Positions 16,971 to 26,170 of a DNA stretch of 64,000 nt are shown piece after piece. The stretch comes from Cupriavidus basilensis. GTDB lineage: Bacteria > Pseudomonadota > Gammaproteobacteria > Burkholderiales > Burkholderiaceae. Within the stretch, counting starts at the first letter, position 1; each line of letters starts with the position of its first letter. The stretch spans positions 1 through 64,000 of the forward strand of contig NZ_BBQM01000014.1 of assembly GCF_000876015.1 (NCBI RefSeq), read 5' to 3'. The notes beneath the pieces are model-generated. The model saw nothing but the letters and a program-made list of their open reading frames with translations. It did no database searches and was not told the DNA's origin. A program made the translations under genes and the position numbers.

Positions 16971-18797
16971 ATGCAGACCAGCGCTGCGCGCCAGCCGGCC
17001 GCTTCCGCTTCCGTTTCCGCCTCCGCTTCCGTTTCCGTTGCGACCCCGGCCACCCCGGCCCATCCGGTGCCCGACCAGCAGGGCGTGAACCTGTTCGCCA
17101 GCGACCCGGACCTGCGCGCGCTGCTGCCGCTGTACCTGCCGCCCGACCTGTTCGCCCACCTGCTGCCGCACCTGGACCGCATGGGCGCGCTGGCCGGCGG
17201 CGTGCTGGACCGGCTGGCGCACACCGCCGACCACAACAAGCCCGTGCTGTCGCACCGCACCCGCACCGGGCTGGACGCGCAGGCCATCGACAAGCATCCG
17301 GCCTACGTGGAGCTGGAGCGCGTGGCGTTCTCCGAGTTCGGCCTTGCCGCGGCCTCGCACCGCGGCGGCGTGCTCGGCTGGGACAAGCCGATGCCGGCGG
17401 CGGCCAAGTACGCGCTGACCTACCTGTTCGTGCAGGCCGAGTTCGGGCTGTGCTGCCCGCTCTCGATGACCGACTCGCTCACGCGCACGCTGCGCAAGTT
17501 CGGCGACCCGGCGCTGGTCGCGCGCTATCTGCCCAACCTGACCACCCAGGTCTTCGAGGACCTGTACCAGGGCGCCATGTTCATGACCGAGCAGGGCGCC
17601 GGCTCCGACGTGGCCGCCACCACCGCGCGCGCCGTGCGCGACGCGCGGGCCGAAGGCGGCTGGCGCCTGTCGGGCGACAAGTGGTTCTGCTCCAACCCGG
17701 ACGCCGCGCTGGCGATGGTGCTGGCGCGCGTGGAAGACGAGCACGGCAATGCCGCGCCCGGCATCAAGGGCGTGTCGCTGTTCCTGCTGCCGCGCACGTT
17801 GGCCGACGGCAGCGCCAACCAGTACCGCATCATCCGCCTCAAGGACAAGCTCGGCACGCGCTCGATGGCCAGCGGCGAGATCCGCCTCGAGGGCGCGCAG
17901 GCGCACCTGGTCGGCGAGCTCGGCCGCGGCTTCGTGCAGATGGCCGACATGATCAACAACTCGCGCCTGTCCAACGGCGTGCGCGCCGCCGGCCTGATGC
18001 GCCGCGCGCTGTCCGAAGGCCAGTTCATCGCGCGCGAGCGCCGCGCGTTCGGCAAGCGCCTGGTCGACATGCCGCTGATGCGCCGCCAGTTGCTCAAGCT
18101 CGCGCTGCCCACCGAGCAGGCCCGCACGATGGTGTTCCAGACCGCCGAGGCGCTGCGCCGCGCCGACGCCGGCGAGGCAGGCGCCTACGCGCTGATGCGC
18201 GTGCTCACGCCGCTGATCAAGTTCCGCGCCTGCCGCGACGCGCGCAAAGTCACCGGCGACGCGATGGAGATCCGCGGCGGCTGCGGCTACATCGAGGAAT
18301 GGAGCGACCCGCGCCTGGTGCGCGACGCCCACCTCGGCTCGATCTGGGAAGGCACCAGCAACATCGTCGCGCTGGACGTGCTGCGCGCGATCCGCCGCGA
18401 AGGCGCGCTGCCGGTGCTGCAGGCCCATCTGGACGGCCTGCTGCGCGACACGCCGCTGCACCCGGGCGCGCGCGCCGCGTTCGATGCCGCGCTCGGCCGC
18501 GCCGTGGCGCTGGCCGCGCGCGCCGCCGAGGCCGGCGCCGACGGCGACGTGCTGGCGCGCCAGGCCGCCTCCGCGCTGTACCACGTGACCAGCGCCGTGG
18601 CGATGGCATGGGAAGCCGGCCGCATCGGCTCCGAGCGCCGCATGCGCCTGGCCCAGCTCGTGCTGGTGCACCGCGTGCTGCCGCAGGACCCGCTGGCCGG
18701 CGAGGCCGAGCCCGACTGGCTGGCCGACACCGTGGCGCCGCCGGCCGACGGCACCGTGCGCGCCGCCGCCGCGGTCGACCACATCAACCTGTTCTGA
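16971..18797 (+). CDS. Acyl-CoA dehydrogenase, AidB-like
   Basis: A 608-aa FAD acyl-CoA dehydrogenase. ACAD N-terminal, middle (FMTEQGAGSDVAATTARAV, GDKWFCSNPDA) and C-terminal domains are all present. The active-site region is GGCGYIEEWSDPRLVRDAHLGSIWEGTSNI, with Glu460. The length and the SIWEGTSN form match the AidB/isovaleryl-type branch rather than short-chain enzymes. It oxidises an acyl-CoA to enoyl-CoA; the substrate is unknown. The start ATG follows CAGGAG. Residues 11-22 are a Ser/Ala/Val low-complexity run encoded by a GCTTCC/GTTTCC repeat, poorly consistent with a folded domain. It is the first gene of a cassette with Bug, thioesterase and CoA-transferase, opposite a LysR gene. 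Confidence 0.88.
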   Translation: MQTSAARQPAASASVSASASVSVATPATPAHPVPDQQGVNLFASDPDLRALLPLYLPPDLFAHLLPHLDRMGALAGGVLDRLAHTADHNKPVLSHRTRTGLDAQAIDKHPAYVELERVAFSEFGLAAASHRGGVLGWDKPMPAAAKYALTYLFVQAEFGLCCPLSMTDSLTRTLRKFGDPALVARYLPNLTTQVFEDLYQGAMFMTEQGAGSDVAATTARAVRDARAEGGWRLSGDKWFCSNPDAALAMVLARVEDEHGNAAPGIKGVSLFLLPRTLADGSANQYRIIRLKDKLGTRSMASGEIRLEGAQAHLVGELGRGFVQMADMINNSRLSNGVRAAGLMRRALSEGQFIARERRAFGKRLVDMPLMRRQLLKLALPTEQARTMVFQTAEALRRADAGEAGAYALMRVLTPLIKFRACRDARKVTGDAMEIRGGCGYIEEWSDPRLVRDAHLGSIWEGTSNIVALDVLRAIRREGALPVLQAHLDGLLRDTPLHPGARAAFDAALGRAVALAARAAEAGADGDVLARQAASALYHVTSAVAMAWEAGRIGSERRMRLAQLVLVHRVLPQDPLAGEAEPDWLADTVAPPADGTVRAAAAVDHINLF

Positions 18798-18834
18798 ACA
18801 CACCGCGGAAAAAAGAGATCACCCGTTGCGTGCT

Positions 18835-18860
18835 CCCCTCTCCCGCCCGCGGGAGAGGGG
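18835..18860. repeat. Hairpin of the CTCCCCTCTCCC family
   Basis: CCCCTCTCCCGC (18835-18846) and GCGGGAGAGGGG (18849-18860): a perfect 12-bp stem with a two-base loop, 38 bases after the acyl-CoA dehydrogenase stop. It shares its core with hairpins at 24625-24667 and 51783-51819. Confidence 0.7.
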
Positions 18861-18916
18861 CCGGGGGAGAGGGCCAGCGCAAGCCATGCCGCAGTCCCCA
18901 AGGCACCACGAACCAT

Positions 18917-18972
18917 AGCACCGCAGCACCGCAGCACCGCAGCACCGCAGCACCGCAACACCGCAACACCAG
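18917..18972 (+). repeat. 8-base tandem repeat array
   Basis: Five exact copies of AGCACCGC, then AACACCGC and a partial AACACC. This is a short tandem repeat in the spacer between the acyl-CoA dehydrogenase and Bug genes. Copy number is probably variable between strains by slippage. Confidence 0.85.
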
Positions 18973-19063
18973 CAAGCCCCCGCGGCCGCGCCCACCCGGC
19001 GCCCGCGCACTCCGCCCGGGCGCACCTCGCCCGGCGGAAGACGACCGACAACAGGAGACCACC

Positions 19064-20044
19064 ATGACCCTTTGGCAACGCCTTGCCGCCGTCGCCGCGT
19101 GCACCCTGTGCGTGGGCATCGCCCCCGCGCTGGCGCAGAAAGACTACCCCTCCAAGCCGATCATGATGATCGTGACCTACCCGCCCGGCGGCCCCACCGA
19201 CGTGATGGCGCGCACGCTGGCCGCGGCGCTCAAGACCAGCCTCGGCCAGACCGTGGTGGTGGAGAACCGCGCCGGCGCCGGCGGCAACATCGGCGCCGAG
19301 GCGGTGGCGCGCGCCGAGCCGGACGGCTACACGCTGATGTTCGGCACCTCGGCCCCGCTGGCCATCAACGTCAGCCTCTACCGCAAGATCAACTACGACC
19401 CGGTCAAGAGCTTCGCCCCGGTGATCCAGATCGGGCAGCTGCCCAACGTGCTGGTGGTCAGCCCCACGGTGCCGGCCAGGACCGTGGGCGAACTGGTCGC
19501 CTACGGCAAGGCGCACCCGGGCGAGCTGACCTATGCCTCGTCCGGCAACGGCGCCTCCTCGCACCTCGCTGGCGTGCTGTTCAACAATCTGGCCGGCACC
19601 GACTTCCGCCACATCCCCTACAAGGGCACCGGCCCCGCGCTCAACGACCTGCTCGGCGGCCAGGTCAGCATGACCTTCACCGACGTGCTGACCGCGCTGC
19701 CGTTCATCAAGGGCGGCAAGGTGCGCGTGCTCGGCGTGACCACTAAAGGCCGCTCGCAGGCGCTGCCCGACGTGCCCACCGTGGCCGAGCAGGGCGTGCC
19801 CGGCTTCGACGTCTCGGTGTTCTTCGGCGTGGTGGCGCCGGCCGGCACGCCGCCGGCGGTCATCGCCAGGCTGAACCAGGCCTTCGCCGACGCGCTCAGG
19901 CAGCCCGAGGTGCGCAAGACGCTGCAGGCCCAGGGCCTGGAGTTCCCGCCGTCGACCACGCCCGAGCAGCTGGGCGGCTTCGTCAAGGCGGAAGTCGCCA
20001 AGTGGCGCGGCGTGGTGCAGAAATCGGGCGCGCAGCTCGACTGA
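19064..20044 (+). CDS. Bug-family tripartite tricarboxylate receptor (periplasmic)
   Basis: A 326-aa protein with a signal peptide (residues 1-24, cleavage after ALA) and the Bug fold: YPSKPIMMIVTYPPGGPTDVMARTLAAAL, VVENRAGAGGNIGAEAVARAEPDGYT, YASSGNGASSHLAGVLF, HIPYKGTGPAL. It is a periplasmic binder of a carboxylated metabolite. There is no transporter pair nearby. The ATG at 19064 follows ACAGGAGACC. It lies inside the acyl-CoA cassette controlled by the LysR gene at 15813, so its ligand may be the precursor acid of the acyl-CoA being oxidised (inference). Confidence 0.92.
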   Translation: MTLWQRLAAVAACTLCVGIAPALAQKDYPSKPIMMIVTYPPGGPTDVMARTLAAALKTSLGQTVVVENRAGAGGNIGAEAVARAEPDGYTLMFGTSAPLAINVSLYRKINYDPVKSFAPVIQIGQLPNVLVVSPTVPARTVGELVAYGKAHPGELTYASSGNGASSHLAGVLFNNLAGTDFRHIPYKGTGPALNDLLGGQVSMTFTDVLTALPFIKGGKVRVLGVTTKGRSQALPDVPTVAEQGVPGFDVSVFFGVVAPAGTPPAVIARLNQAFADALRQPEVRKTLQAQGLEFPPSTTPEQLGGFVKAEVAKWRGVVQKSGAQLD

Positions 20045-20219
20045 CGCGGACGGCCTGCCGCGCGATGCCGCCGATGGCCGATCATCGCGCAGCATTACGG
20101 CGGCAACCCGCGCCGGCCAGTCAGGGAAGGGCCAATCGGCGGTAGTATCGACCTCCGTCCGCCGGGCGCCGCGCTTGCGCCGCGGCGCGCCCCCTTCCTT
20201 TTTTCGTATCCGCAACGCC

Positions 20220-20681
20220 ATGAACGATCTTCGCACCGCCACGCCCGCCAACGCGCCCGTCAACGAATTCGCCGGCGAGCCCCCCGGCACGCTGTTCGGC
20301 CTGACCATGCCGATGTCGCGCGTGTTCGGCCTGCGCGGCGTGCAGATCGACGCGCGCGAGGCGCGCGTGAGCATGCCCTACCACCCGGACCATACCAACA
20401 GCCGCGGCGAAGTCCACGGCGGCGCCATCGCCACGCTGCTCGACTGCGTGCTGTCGTGCGCCGCGCGCGGCCACGACCCGCGCAACTACGGCGTGGCCAC
20501 CATCGACCTGACCGTGCACTTCACCGCGCCCGGCCGCGGCGAGCTGACCGGCATCGCCTGGTGCGAGCGGCGCGGCCGCGCGATGTGCTTCGCGCGCGGC
20601 GAGATCCGCAACGAGCAGGGCGAGCTGCTGGCGCTGGCCACCGGCACCTTCAAGCTGGTGGAGCGCGTGCCCGCCAAATAA
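20220..20681 (+). CDS. PaaI-family acyl-CoA thioesterase
   Basis: A 153-aa hotdog-fold thioesterase. The signature NSRGEVHGGAIATLLDCVLSCAARG carries HGG at 66-68 and Asp75, the residues used by PaaI-type enzymes; the later DLTVHFTAPGRGELTG and ATGTFKLV strands also fit. It hydrolyses acyl- or aryl-CoA to the free acid and CoA. I place the start at the ATG at 20220; the ribosome site is weak. It lies between the Bug receptor and the CoA-transferase on the same strand, consistent with one acyl-CoA pathway. Confidence 0.85.
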   Translation: MNDLRTATPANAPVNEFAGEPPGTLFGLTMPMSRVFGLRGVQIDAREARVSMPYHPDHTNSRGEVHGGAIATLLDCVLSCAARGHDPRNYGVATIDLTVHFTAPGRGELTGIAWCERRGRAMCFARGEIRNEQGELLALATGTFKLVERVPAK

Positions 20682-20753
20682 CCGGACACCGCCTCGCCGC
20701 GCCGCCGGCGAGGCCACTTCCCAAGCCATTCCCGCCATGAACGGAGCCCCCTG

Positions 20754-21917
20754 ATGAGCCAATCCCCGAGCCAACCCCCTGCATCGCCCGGCGCGCTCGC
20801 CGGCATCCGCGTGGTCGATCTCTCGCGCATCCTCGGCGGTCCGTTCTGCGGACAGATCCTCGGCGACCACGGCGCCGACGTGCTCAAGATCGAGCCGCCG
20901 CAAGGCGACGACACGCGTACCTGGGGCCCCCCGTTCAAGGACGGCGTGGCCTCGTACTACTTCGGCCTCAATCGCAACAAGCGCGTGATGCGGCTGGACC
21001 TGACCACCGAGGCCGACCGCGAGGTGCTACTCGCCCTGCTGGCCGACGCCGACGTGCTGGTGGAGAACTTCAAGACCGGCACGCTGGAGAAATGGGGCCT
21101 GGGCTACGACGCGCTGTGCGCGCGCTTCCCGCGCCTGGTGCATTGCCGCGTGTCCGGCTTCGGCGCCGACGGCCCGCTCGGCGGCCTGCCCGGCTACGAC
21201 GCCGCGATCCAGGCGATGGCCGGCATCATGAGCATCAACGGCGAAGCCGGCGGCGACCCGCTGCGCGTGGGTTTGCCGGTGGTGGACATGGTCACGGGCC
21301 TGAACGCCGCGCTCGGCGTGCTGCTGGCGCTGCAGGAACGCGAGCGCAGCGGCCGCGGCCAGTTCGTCGAGGCCGCGCTGTACGACTCGGGCCTGTCGCT
21401 GCTGCACCCGCATGCCGCCAACTGGTTCATGAACGGCAAGGAGCCGGCGCGCACCGGCAACGCGCACCCGAACATCTATCCCTACGACACCGTGGCCACC
21501 GCCACCGACCCGATCTTCCTCGCGGTTGGCAACGACCGCCAGTTCCGCATCCTGTGCGAGCACCTCGGCATCGCCGAATATGCCGACGACGAACGCTTCG
21601 CCACCGCGGGCGCGCGCTCGGTCAACCGCTCGGCGCTGAAGGTCGAGCTGGAGTCGCGCATGGCCAGGCTGGACGGCAAGGTCCTGGCCGACACGCTGGT
21701 AGCCGCCGGCGTGCCGTGCGCGCCGGTGCTGTCGGTGGCGGATGCCTTGCAGCATCCGCATACCGCGCACCGCGGGATGGTGGTGGAGATGGCGGGGGGG
21801 TATAAGGGGCTGGGGGCGCCTGTGAAGCTTAGCCGCACGCCGGCGACGTATCGGTTTGCGCCGTTGGCGGAAGGGGAGCGGTTTTTGCCGGTGGTGGCGG
21901 CGAATGATGGGGAATAA
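20754..21917 (+). CDS. CaiB/BaiF family III CoA-transferase
   Basis: A 387-aa protein of CoA-transferase family III: GIRVVDLSRILGGPFCGQILGDHGADVLKIEPPQGDDTRTWGPPF at the N terminus, NRNKRVMRLDLTTEADRE, VENFKTGTLEKWGLGYDAL, and GYDAAIQAMAG with the probable catalytic Asp149. It moves CoA between carboxylic acids and would activate the pathway's acid substrate for the acyl-CoA dehydrogenase at the head of the cassette. From about 21770 to the stop, codon choice changes from the C-ending codons used elsewhere to G- and T-ending ones, just before the composite repeat. Confidence 0.9.
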   Translation: MSQSPSQPPASPGALAGIRVVDLSRILGGPFCGQILGDHGADVLKIEPPQGDDTRTWGPPFKDGVASYYFGLNRNKRVMRLDLTTEADREVLLALLADADVLVENFKTGTLEKWGLGYDALCARFPRLVHCRVSGFGADGPLGGLPGYDAAIQAMAGIMSINGEAGGDPLRVGLPVVDMVTGLNAALGVLLALQERERSGRGQFVEAALYDSGLSLLHPHAANWFMNGKEPARTGNAHPNIYPYDTVATATDPIFLAVGNDRQFRILCEHLGIAEYADDERFATAGARSVNRSALKVELESRMARLDGKVLADTLVAAGVPCAPVLSVADALQHPHTAHRGMVVEMAGGYKGLGAPVKLSRTPATYRFAPLAEGERFLPVVAANDGE

Positions 21918-21943
21918 GGGGGTTTCTTTTTGGGGAATTTACG

Positions 21944-22760
21944 GTCAAAGGCTTTAAAGGATTAACTTCAAAGTCAAAGGCTTAAAGTCAAAGTCAAAGG
22001 CTTTCGCTCCTCCGGAGCGACCTACTTTCTTTTGTCCGAAAAGAAAGTAGGCCAAGAAAGCGGACTGCCTGGCCGGCAGGGGCAGAGCCGAACAGTGTTG
22101 CTTGGGTTGGTGGTTTCGTGGTGGGGTTTGTGGTTCTGCTGGGATTCTGCCGGTACCGGTTTTGGCGGCCACTGTCTCTCGGGTGGTGTTCGATTCGTGG
22201 TGGCGCTGCATGATGGCGGAGGCCCAGGCCCTTCGGGCTGCTGCCGCGACCGGGGCGGATGGGTGCGGCATAGGGGCGGTGCTGGATTCGTGGTGGGCGC
22301 GGTGGCCCCGGTTTGAACCCGGTGCGGGATCTTGAGATGTGCCAGCGGGGAGCCCTCAGCGCTTACCGAAACCCAACACACCCGCGCGGGGTCCACCACG
22401 CCCACCGCGAAACCACGAGGATGCTATGTCGTGGCGGCTCGAACTGGTAACGGCAGATGCCCGAACCAGCAGTGCACTCGCCACCATAGGTCTGACCCCG
22501 AAACCCATACCGCCAGCCAGATCGTGGCCGCTCGCACCGGTAACGGCAGCAGGCCAGCAGAACCACCGCCCCCACCACGAAACCACCAACCCTAGAAACC
22601 CCAACGTTTCTGCCCCTGCCGGCCAGGCAGCCCGCTTTCTTTGCCTACTTTCTTTTCGGGGAAAAGAAAGTAGGTCGCTCCGGGGGAGCGAAAGCCTTTG
22701 ACTTTAAGCTTTTGAATTTGACTTTGAAGTTAAAACCTTCGACTTTAAAGTCGAAAACTA
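21944..22760. repeat. Composite inverted-repeat element between convergent genes
   Basis: This 0.8-kb block has no supportable gene. Its two ends are imperfect inverted copies of each other (about 21983-22175 and 22530-22703). Each contains the same hairpin, CCTACTTTCTTTT / AAAAGAAAGTAGG (22021-22051 and 22644-22674), then CTGCCTGGCCGGCAGGGGCAGA in mirrored order, then TGGTTTCGTGGTGGG and CTGCCG.TACCGGT motifs. Outside each hairpin is an AT-rich AAAGTCAAAGGCTTTCGCTCC segment. The core holds further direct copies of a CTCGAACTGGTAACGGCAG-like motif (22439-22456, 22531-22549). It looks like a miniature transposable or REP-like element, and may also act as a two-way terminator. Confidence 0.75.
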
Positions 22761-22772
22761 AAATACCAAAAA

Positions 22773-24497
22773 CTACGACACCATCCCCGTCAAAACATAA
22801 GCCTGCACCATCGTAATCCCCCCCACGATCACCGCGAACAGCAGGCTGTGCTTCACCGTGAAGCGGAACAGCTCCGACTCCTTGCCCACCAGCCCGGTGG
22901 CCGCGCAGGCCACCGCGATCGACTGCGGGGAGATCATCTTGCCGGTCACGCCGCCCGTGGTGTTGGCCGCCACCAGCAGCGTGTCGGACACGCCGATCTG
23001 GTGCGCGGTGGTGCTCTGCAACGAGCAGAACAGCGCGTTGGACGAGGTGTCCGAGCCGGTCAGGAACACGCCCAGCCAGCCCAGGAACGGCGAGAAGAAC
23101 GGGAACGCGGCGCCGGTGCCGGCCAGCAGCAGCGCCAGCGTGGAGGACATGCCCGAATAGTTGGCGACGAACGCGAAGGCCAGCACCAGCCCGATCGACA
23201 GGATCGGGCGGCGCAGTTCCGCCACGGTCTCGCCGAAGGTGGCCAGCGCGTCGCGCGGTTTCATGCGCAGCAGCACGGCGGAGATCAGCGCGGTCAGCAG
23301 GATGGCGGTGCCCACGGCGGACAGCAGGTCGAGCTTCAGTACCGCCTCGTAGGCCTTGGGCTGCGCCACGATGGGCGCGGCCTTGATGACCAGCTGGTCC
23401 AGCGCCGGCACCTTGAACTTGAGCACCGATCCGGCCAGCGCGCCGTTGCCGGCGAACAGCGCCTTGAACGACGGCAGGCTCCACACCGTGACGATGGCCG
23501 TCAGGATGCCGAACGGCGCCCACGCGCGCAGCGTCTGCGCGGTGGTGTAGGGCGAGGCGCGGCGGTTGTCGCCCGCCACCTTGCCGAGGCCGCCCGCGGC
23601 CAGCCCGCCGCCCACGCGCGCCAGCGCCGCCGCGCCGCCGCCGCCCACGGCCACCGCGCCGCCGGCGCGCTGGCTGGCACTGCGCGGCTGCCAGACCTTC
23701 AGGAACAGCGTCAGCGAGATCAGGCTCACCAGCGCCGAGGTGATGTCCGGCAGTTCCGGCCCGATGTGGTTGGAGGTGAAGTACTGCGTCACCGAGAAGC
23801 TGGCGCCCGTCACCAGCGCCGCCGGCCAGGTCTCCTTCACGCCGCGCTTGCCGTCCATGATGAACACCAGCCAGAACGGCACCGCCAGCGACAGCAGCGG
23901 CAGTTGCCGGCCCGCCATCGCGCCGATGCGCATGGCGTCGATGCCCGTTACCTGCCCCGCCACGATGATGGGGATGCCCATCGCGCCGAACGCCACCGGC
24001 GCGGTGTTGGCGATCAGGCACAGCCCCGCCGCGTAGAGCGGGTTGAAGCCCAGCCCGACCAGCAGCGCCGCGGTGATCGCCACCGGCGCGCCGAAGCCCG
24101 CCGCACCTTCGAGGAAGGCGCCGAACGCGAAGCCGATCAGCAGCATCTGCAGGCGCTGGTCGTCGGTGATGGCCAGCACCGAGGCGCGGACGATGTCGAA
24201 CTGCCCGGTCTTGACCACGATCTTGTAGAGGAACACCGCGGTCACGATGATCCACGCGATCGGCCACAGGCCGTAGGCAAAGCCGAACCCGGCCGCGGCC
24301 AGCGCCTGCGGCACCGGCATGCCGTAGGCCAGCACGGCCACGCCCAGCGCCAGCAGCAGCGTGATCGCCGCGGCCACGTGGCCCTTCATGCGCAGCACGG
24401 CCAGCGCGAGAAAAAAGAACAGGATGGGCAGCGCAGCCGCGAGCGCGGACAGCCACAAGCTGCCCAGCGGCGTGTAGATCTGGGTCCAGGGTTGCAT
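22773..24497 (-). CDS. lldP: L-lactate permease
   Basis: A 574-aa inner-membrane LctP-family lactate/glycolate symporter with about 12-14 transmembrane segments. Family motifs include [50 protein letters not shown], and a C-terminal [22 protein letters not shown] with [16 protein letters not shown]. The start ATG at 24497 follows GGAGGAGACCC. It is downstream of lutA-lutC-lutB on the same strand, separated by a 195-base spacer containing a perfect 20-bp hairpin. Import of lactate for the Lut enzymes is the clear role. Confidence 0.94.
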   Translation of the reverse strand: MQPWTQIYTPLGSLWLSALAAALPILFFFLALAVLRMKGHVAAAITLLLALGVAVLAYGMPVPQALAAAGFGFAYGLWPIAWIIVTAVFLYKIVVKTGQFDIVRASVLAITDDQRLQMLLIGFAFGAFLEGAAGFGAPVAITAALLVGLGFNPLYAAGLCLIANTAPVAFGAMGIPIIVAGQVTGIDAMRIGAMAGRQLPLLSLAVPFWLVFIMDGKRGVKETWPAALVTGASFSVTQYFTSNHIGPELPDITSALVSLISLTLFLKVWQPRSASQRAGGAVAVGGGGAAALARVGGGLAAGGLGKVAGDNRRASPYTTAQTLRAWAPFGILTAIVTVWSLPSFKALFAGNGALAGSVLKFKVPALDQLVIKAAPIVAQPKAYEAVLKLDLLSAVGTAILLTALISAVLLRMKPRDALATFGETVAELRRPILSIGLVLAFAFVANYSGMSSTLALLLAGTGAAFPFFSPFLGWLGVFLTGSDTSSNALFCSLQSTTAHQIGVSDTLLVAANTTGGVTGKMISPQSIAVACAATGLVGKESELFRFTVKHSLLFAVIVGGITMVQAYVLTGMVS

Positions 24498-24624
24498 GGT
24501 CGGGTCTCCTCCGATGGATGCGTTTGAAATGAACTTGAAGGGGGCGCCTTCTTGCGTGGTTTTGGTTTGTGTTTTGTGTTTTTCTTGTGGGCTTGTGGGC
24601 TGCAGGAGCGGTCCCGTCGCTGCG

Positions 24625-24667
24625 GGTTTGCTCCCCTCTCCCACTGCGTGGGAGAGGGGAGCAAACC
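24625..24667. repeat. Perfect 20-bp stem hairpin between lutB and lldP
   Basis: GGTTTGCTCCCCTCTCCCAC (24625-24644) and its exact reverse complement (24648-24667) with a TGC loop. It lies inside the lut-lldP transcription unit and shares a core with other hairpins in the window. Likely effects are partial termination or protection of the upstream lut message. Confidence 0.85.
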
Positions 24668-24691
24668 GAGGGCAGGCCCAAAAGGCCGCGC

Positions 24692-26170
24692 CTACTCCGC
24701 CTGCCCCCGCTCGCGCAGCAGGTCCGACAGGCTGCGCGGCGCCGGCGTCAGCGGCGCGCGGTGCCTGGTCCAGCCCAGTTGCCGCGACGGCGCGAACGCG
24801 CGCAGCCGCGTCGCGGCCCAGCGGAACACGCGGTACGTGAACGGATGCGCGAACGCGCCGCTCCAGAAGCGCCACACCAGGTGCTCGCTGCGGCTGAACT
24901 TCGCGCCCTGGCCGCGCAGCGGGTGCGCGACCTGCTCGGCGGGATCGCGGTTGGCCTCGGTGCGCAGGCGGATCAGCAGTTGCGGGATCGGGATGCGCAC
25001 CGGGCACACCTCGCCGCACGCGCCGCACAGGCTCGACGCGGTGGCCAGGTCGGCGGTGGCTTCGAGCCCCAGCAGGTGCGGCGAGATGATCTTGCCGATC
25101 GGCCCCGGGTAGGTGGTCCCGTAGGCATGGCCGCCGATGCGCGTGTACACCGGGCAGTGGTTCATGCACGCGCCGCAGCGGATGCATTGCAGGGTGGCGC
25201 GCAGCTGCTCGTCGGCGTAGGCCTGGCTGCGGCCGTTGTCGAGCAGCACGAGGTGGACCTCGCGCGGGCCGTCGCGCTCGCCGCGGCCGGCGTTGCGCGG
25301 GCCGGAGATCAGGTTGAAGTAGGTGGTGATGGCCTGGCCGGTGGCCGAGCGCGTCAGCAGGCTGGCCAGCGGCACGATGTGCTCGAGCTTGGCCACCACC
25401 TTCTCCATGCCCATGATGGCGATGTGCACGTCCGGCACGGTGGTGGAGAGGCGGCCGTTGCCCTCGTTCTCCACCAGCCACAGCGTGCCGGTGTCGGCGG
25501 CGGCGAAGTTCACGCCGGACAGGCCGATGTCGGCCTCGACGAAGGCCTGGCGCAGCGCGCGGCGGCCGGTCTGGATCAGCTCGTCCACGTCCTCGGTGTA
25601 GGGCGTGTCGGGGATGTGCCGCTCGAACAGCGCGGCGATGTCGCCGCGCGTCTTGTGGATGGCCGGCATCACGATGTGCGAGGGCTTCTCGCCGGCGAGC
25701 TGCACGATGTACTCGCCCATGTCGGACTCGATGCAGTCGATGCCGCGCTCGGCCAGGTAGTGGTTGAGCTCGATTTCCTCGCTGGCCATCGACTTGCCCT
25801 TGATCACGCGGCGCGCGCGGTGCGCCTGCGCGATGCCGTGGACGATGGCGTTGGCCTGCTCCGCGGTCTCGGCCCAGTGCACCTGCACGCCGGCCGCGGT
25901 GAGCTTGTCTTCCAGTTGCGCCAGCAGGTCCGGCAGGCGCGAGAGCGCATGCTGGCGGATCGCCTCGCCGAGGTCGCGCAACTGTTCGAGCTCGTCGCCG
26001 TCGGGGAACTGCACGGCGCGCTTGGCCTGCAGGAAGTCCATCGCGCCGCGGAAGCTGCTGCGCAGCTTGGGGTCGTCCAGCGCGGCGCGCGCGCGCGCCT
26101 TGAAGTCGGCCGCGGGGACGAAGTGCAGCGGGGCGGCGGCGGGTGCGCCGGAGGTGGCGTGCGTGCTCAT
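24692..26170 (-). CDS. lutB: L-lactate utilisation iron-sulfur protein LutB
   Basis: A 492-aa protein with an N-terminal LUD domain ([35 protein letters not shown]) and a ferredoxin-like region with [12 protein letters not shown] (Cys329, 332, 335, 339) and CGACGEVCP (Cys382, 385, 389). It also has a C-terminal LutB tail. With LutA and LutC it forms the LutABC complex that oxidises L-lactate to pyruvate. Its start overlaps the lutC stop (ATGA). Seven clear cluster cysteines are visible. Confidence 0.94.
   Translation of the reverse strand: MSTHATSGAPAAAPLHFVPAADFKARARAALDDPKLRSSFRGAMDFLQAKRAVQFPDGDELEQLRDLGEAIRQHALSRLPDLLAQLEDKLTAAGVQVHWAETAEQANAIVHGIAQAHRARRVIKGKSMASEEIELNHYLAERGIDCIESDMGEYIVQLAGEKPSHIVMPAIHKTRGDIAALFERHIPDTPYTEDVDELIQTGRRALRQAFVEADIGLSGVNFAAADTGTLWLVENEGNGRLSTTVPDVHIAIMGMEKVVAKLEHIVPLASLLTRSATGQAITTYFNLISGPRNAGRGERDGPREVHLVLLDNGRSQAYADEQLRATLQCIRCGACMNHCPVYTRIGGHAYGTTYPGPIGKIISPHLLGLEATADLATASSLCGACGEVCPVRIPIPQLLIRLRTEANRDPAEQVAHPLRGQGAKFSRSEHLVWRFWSGAFAHPFTYRVFRWAATRLRAFAPSRQLGWTRHRAPLTPAPRSLSDLLRERGQAE

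Noticed and set aside
18917..18972. Possible CRISPR array
   Set aside because: The units are 8 bases with no spacers and no cas genes are present; it is a simple tandem repeat.
16784..20044. A 1086-residue open frame spanning the acyl-CoA dehydrogenase and the Bug gene
   Set aside because: Only its last third is real (the Bug receptor from 19064). The rest is an Arg/Ala/Pro-rich shadow frame over the acyl-CoA dehydrogenase, caused by high GC.
22240..22340. A tRNA-like T-loop (GGTTCAAACC on the minus strand) in the composite repeat
   Set aside because: The flanking bases do not form the T-stem and no anticodon or D arm can be folded.
22032..22701. Short open frames (94, 77, 87 and 120 residues) inside the composite repeat
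   Set aside because: They are composed of the repeat motifs, change frame between the two mirrored arms, and have no ribosome sites.
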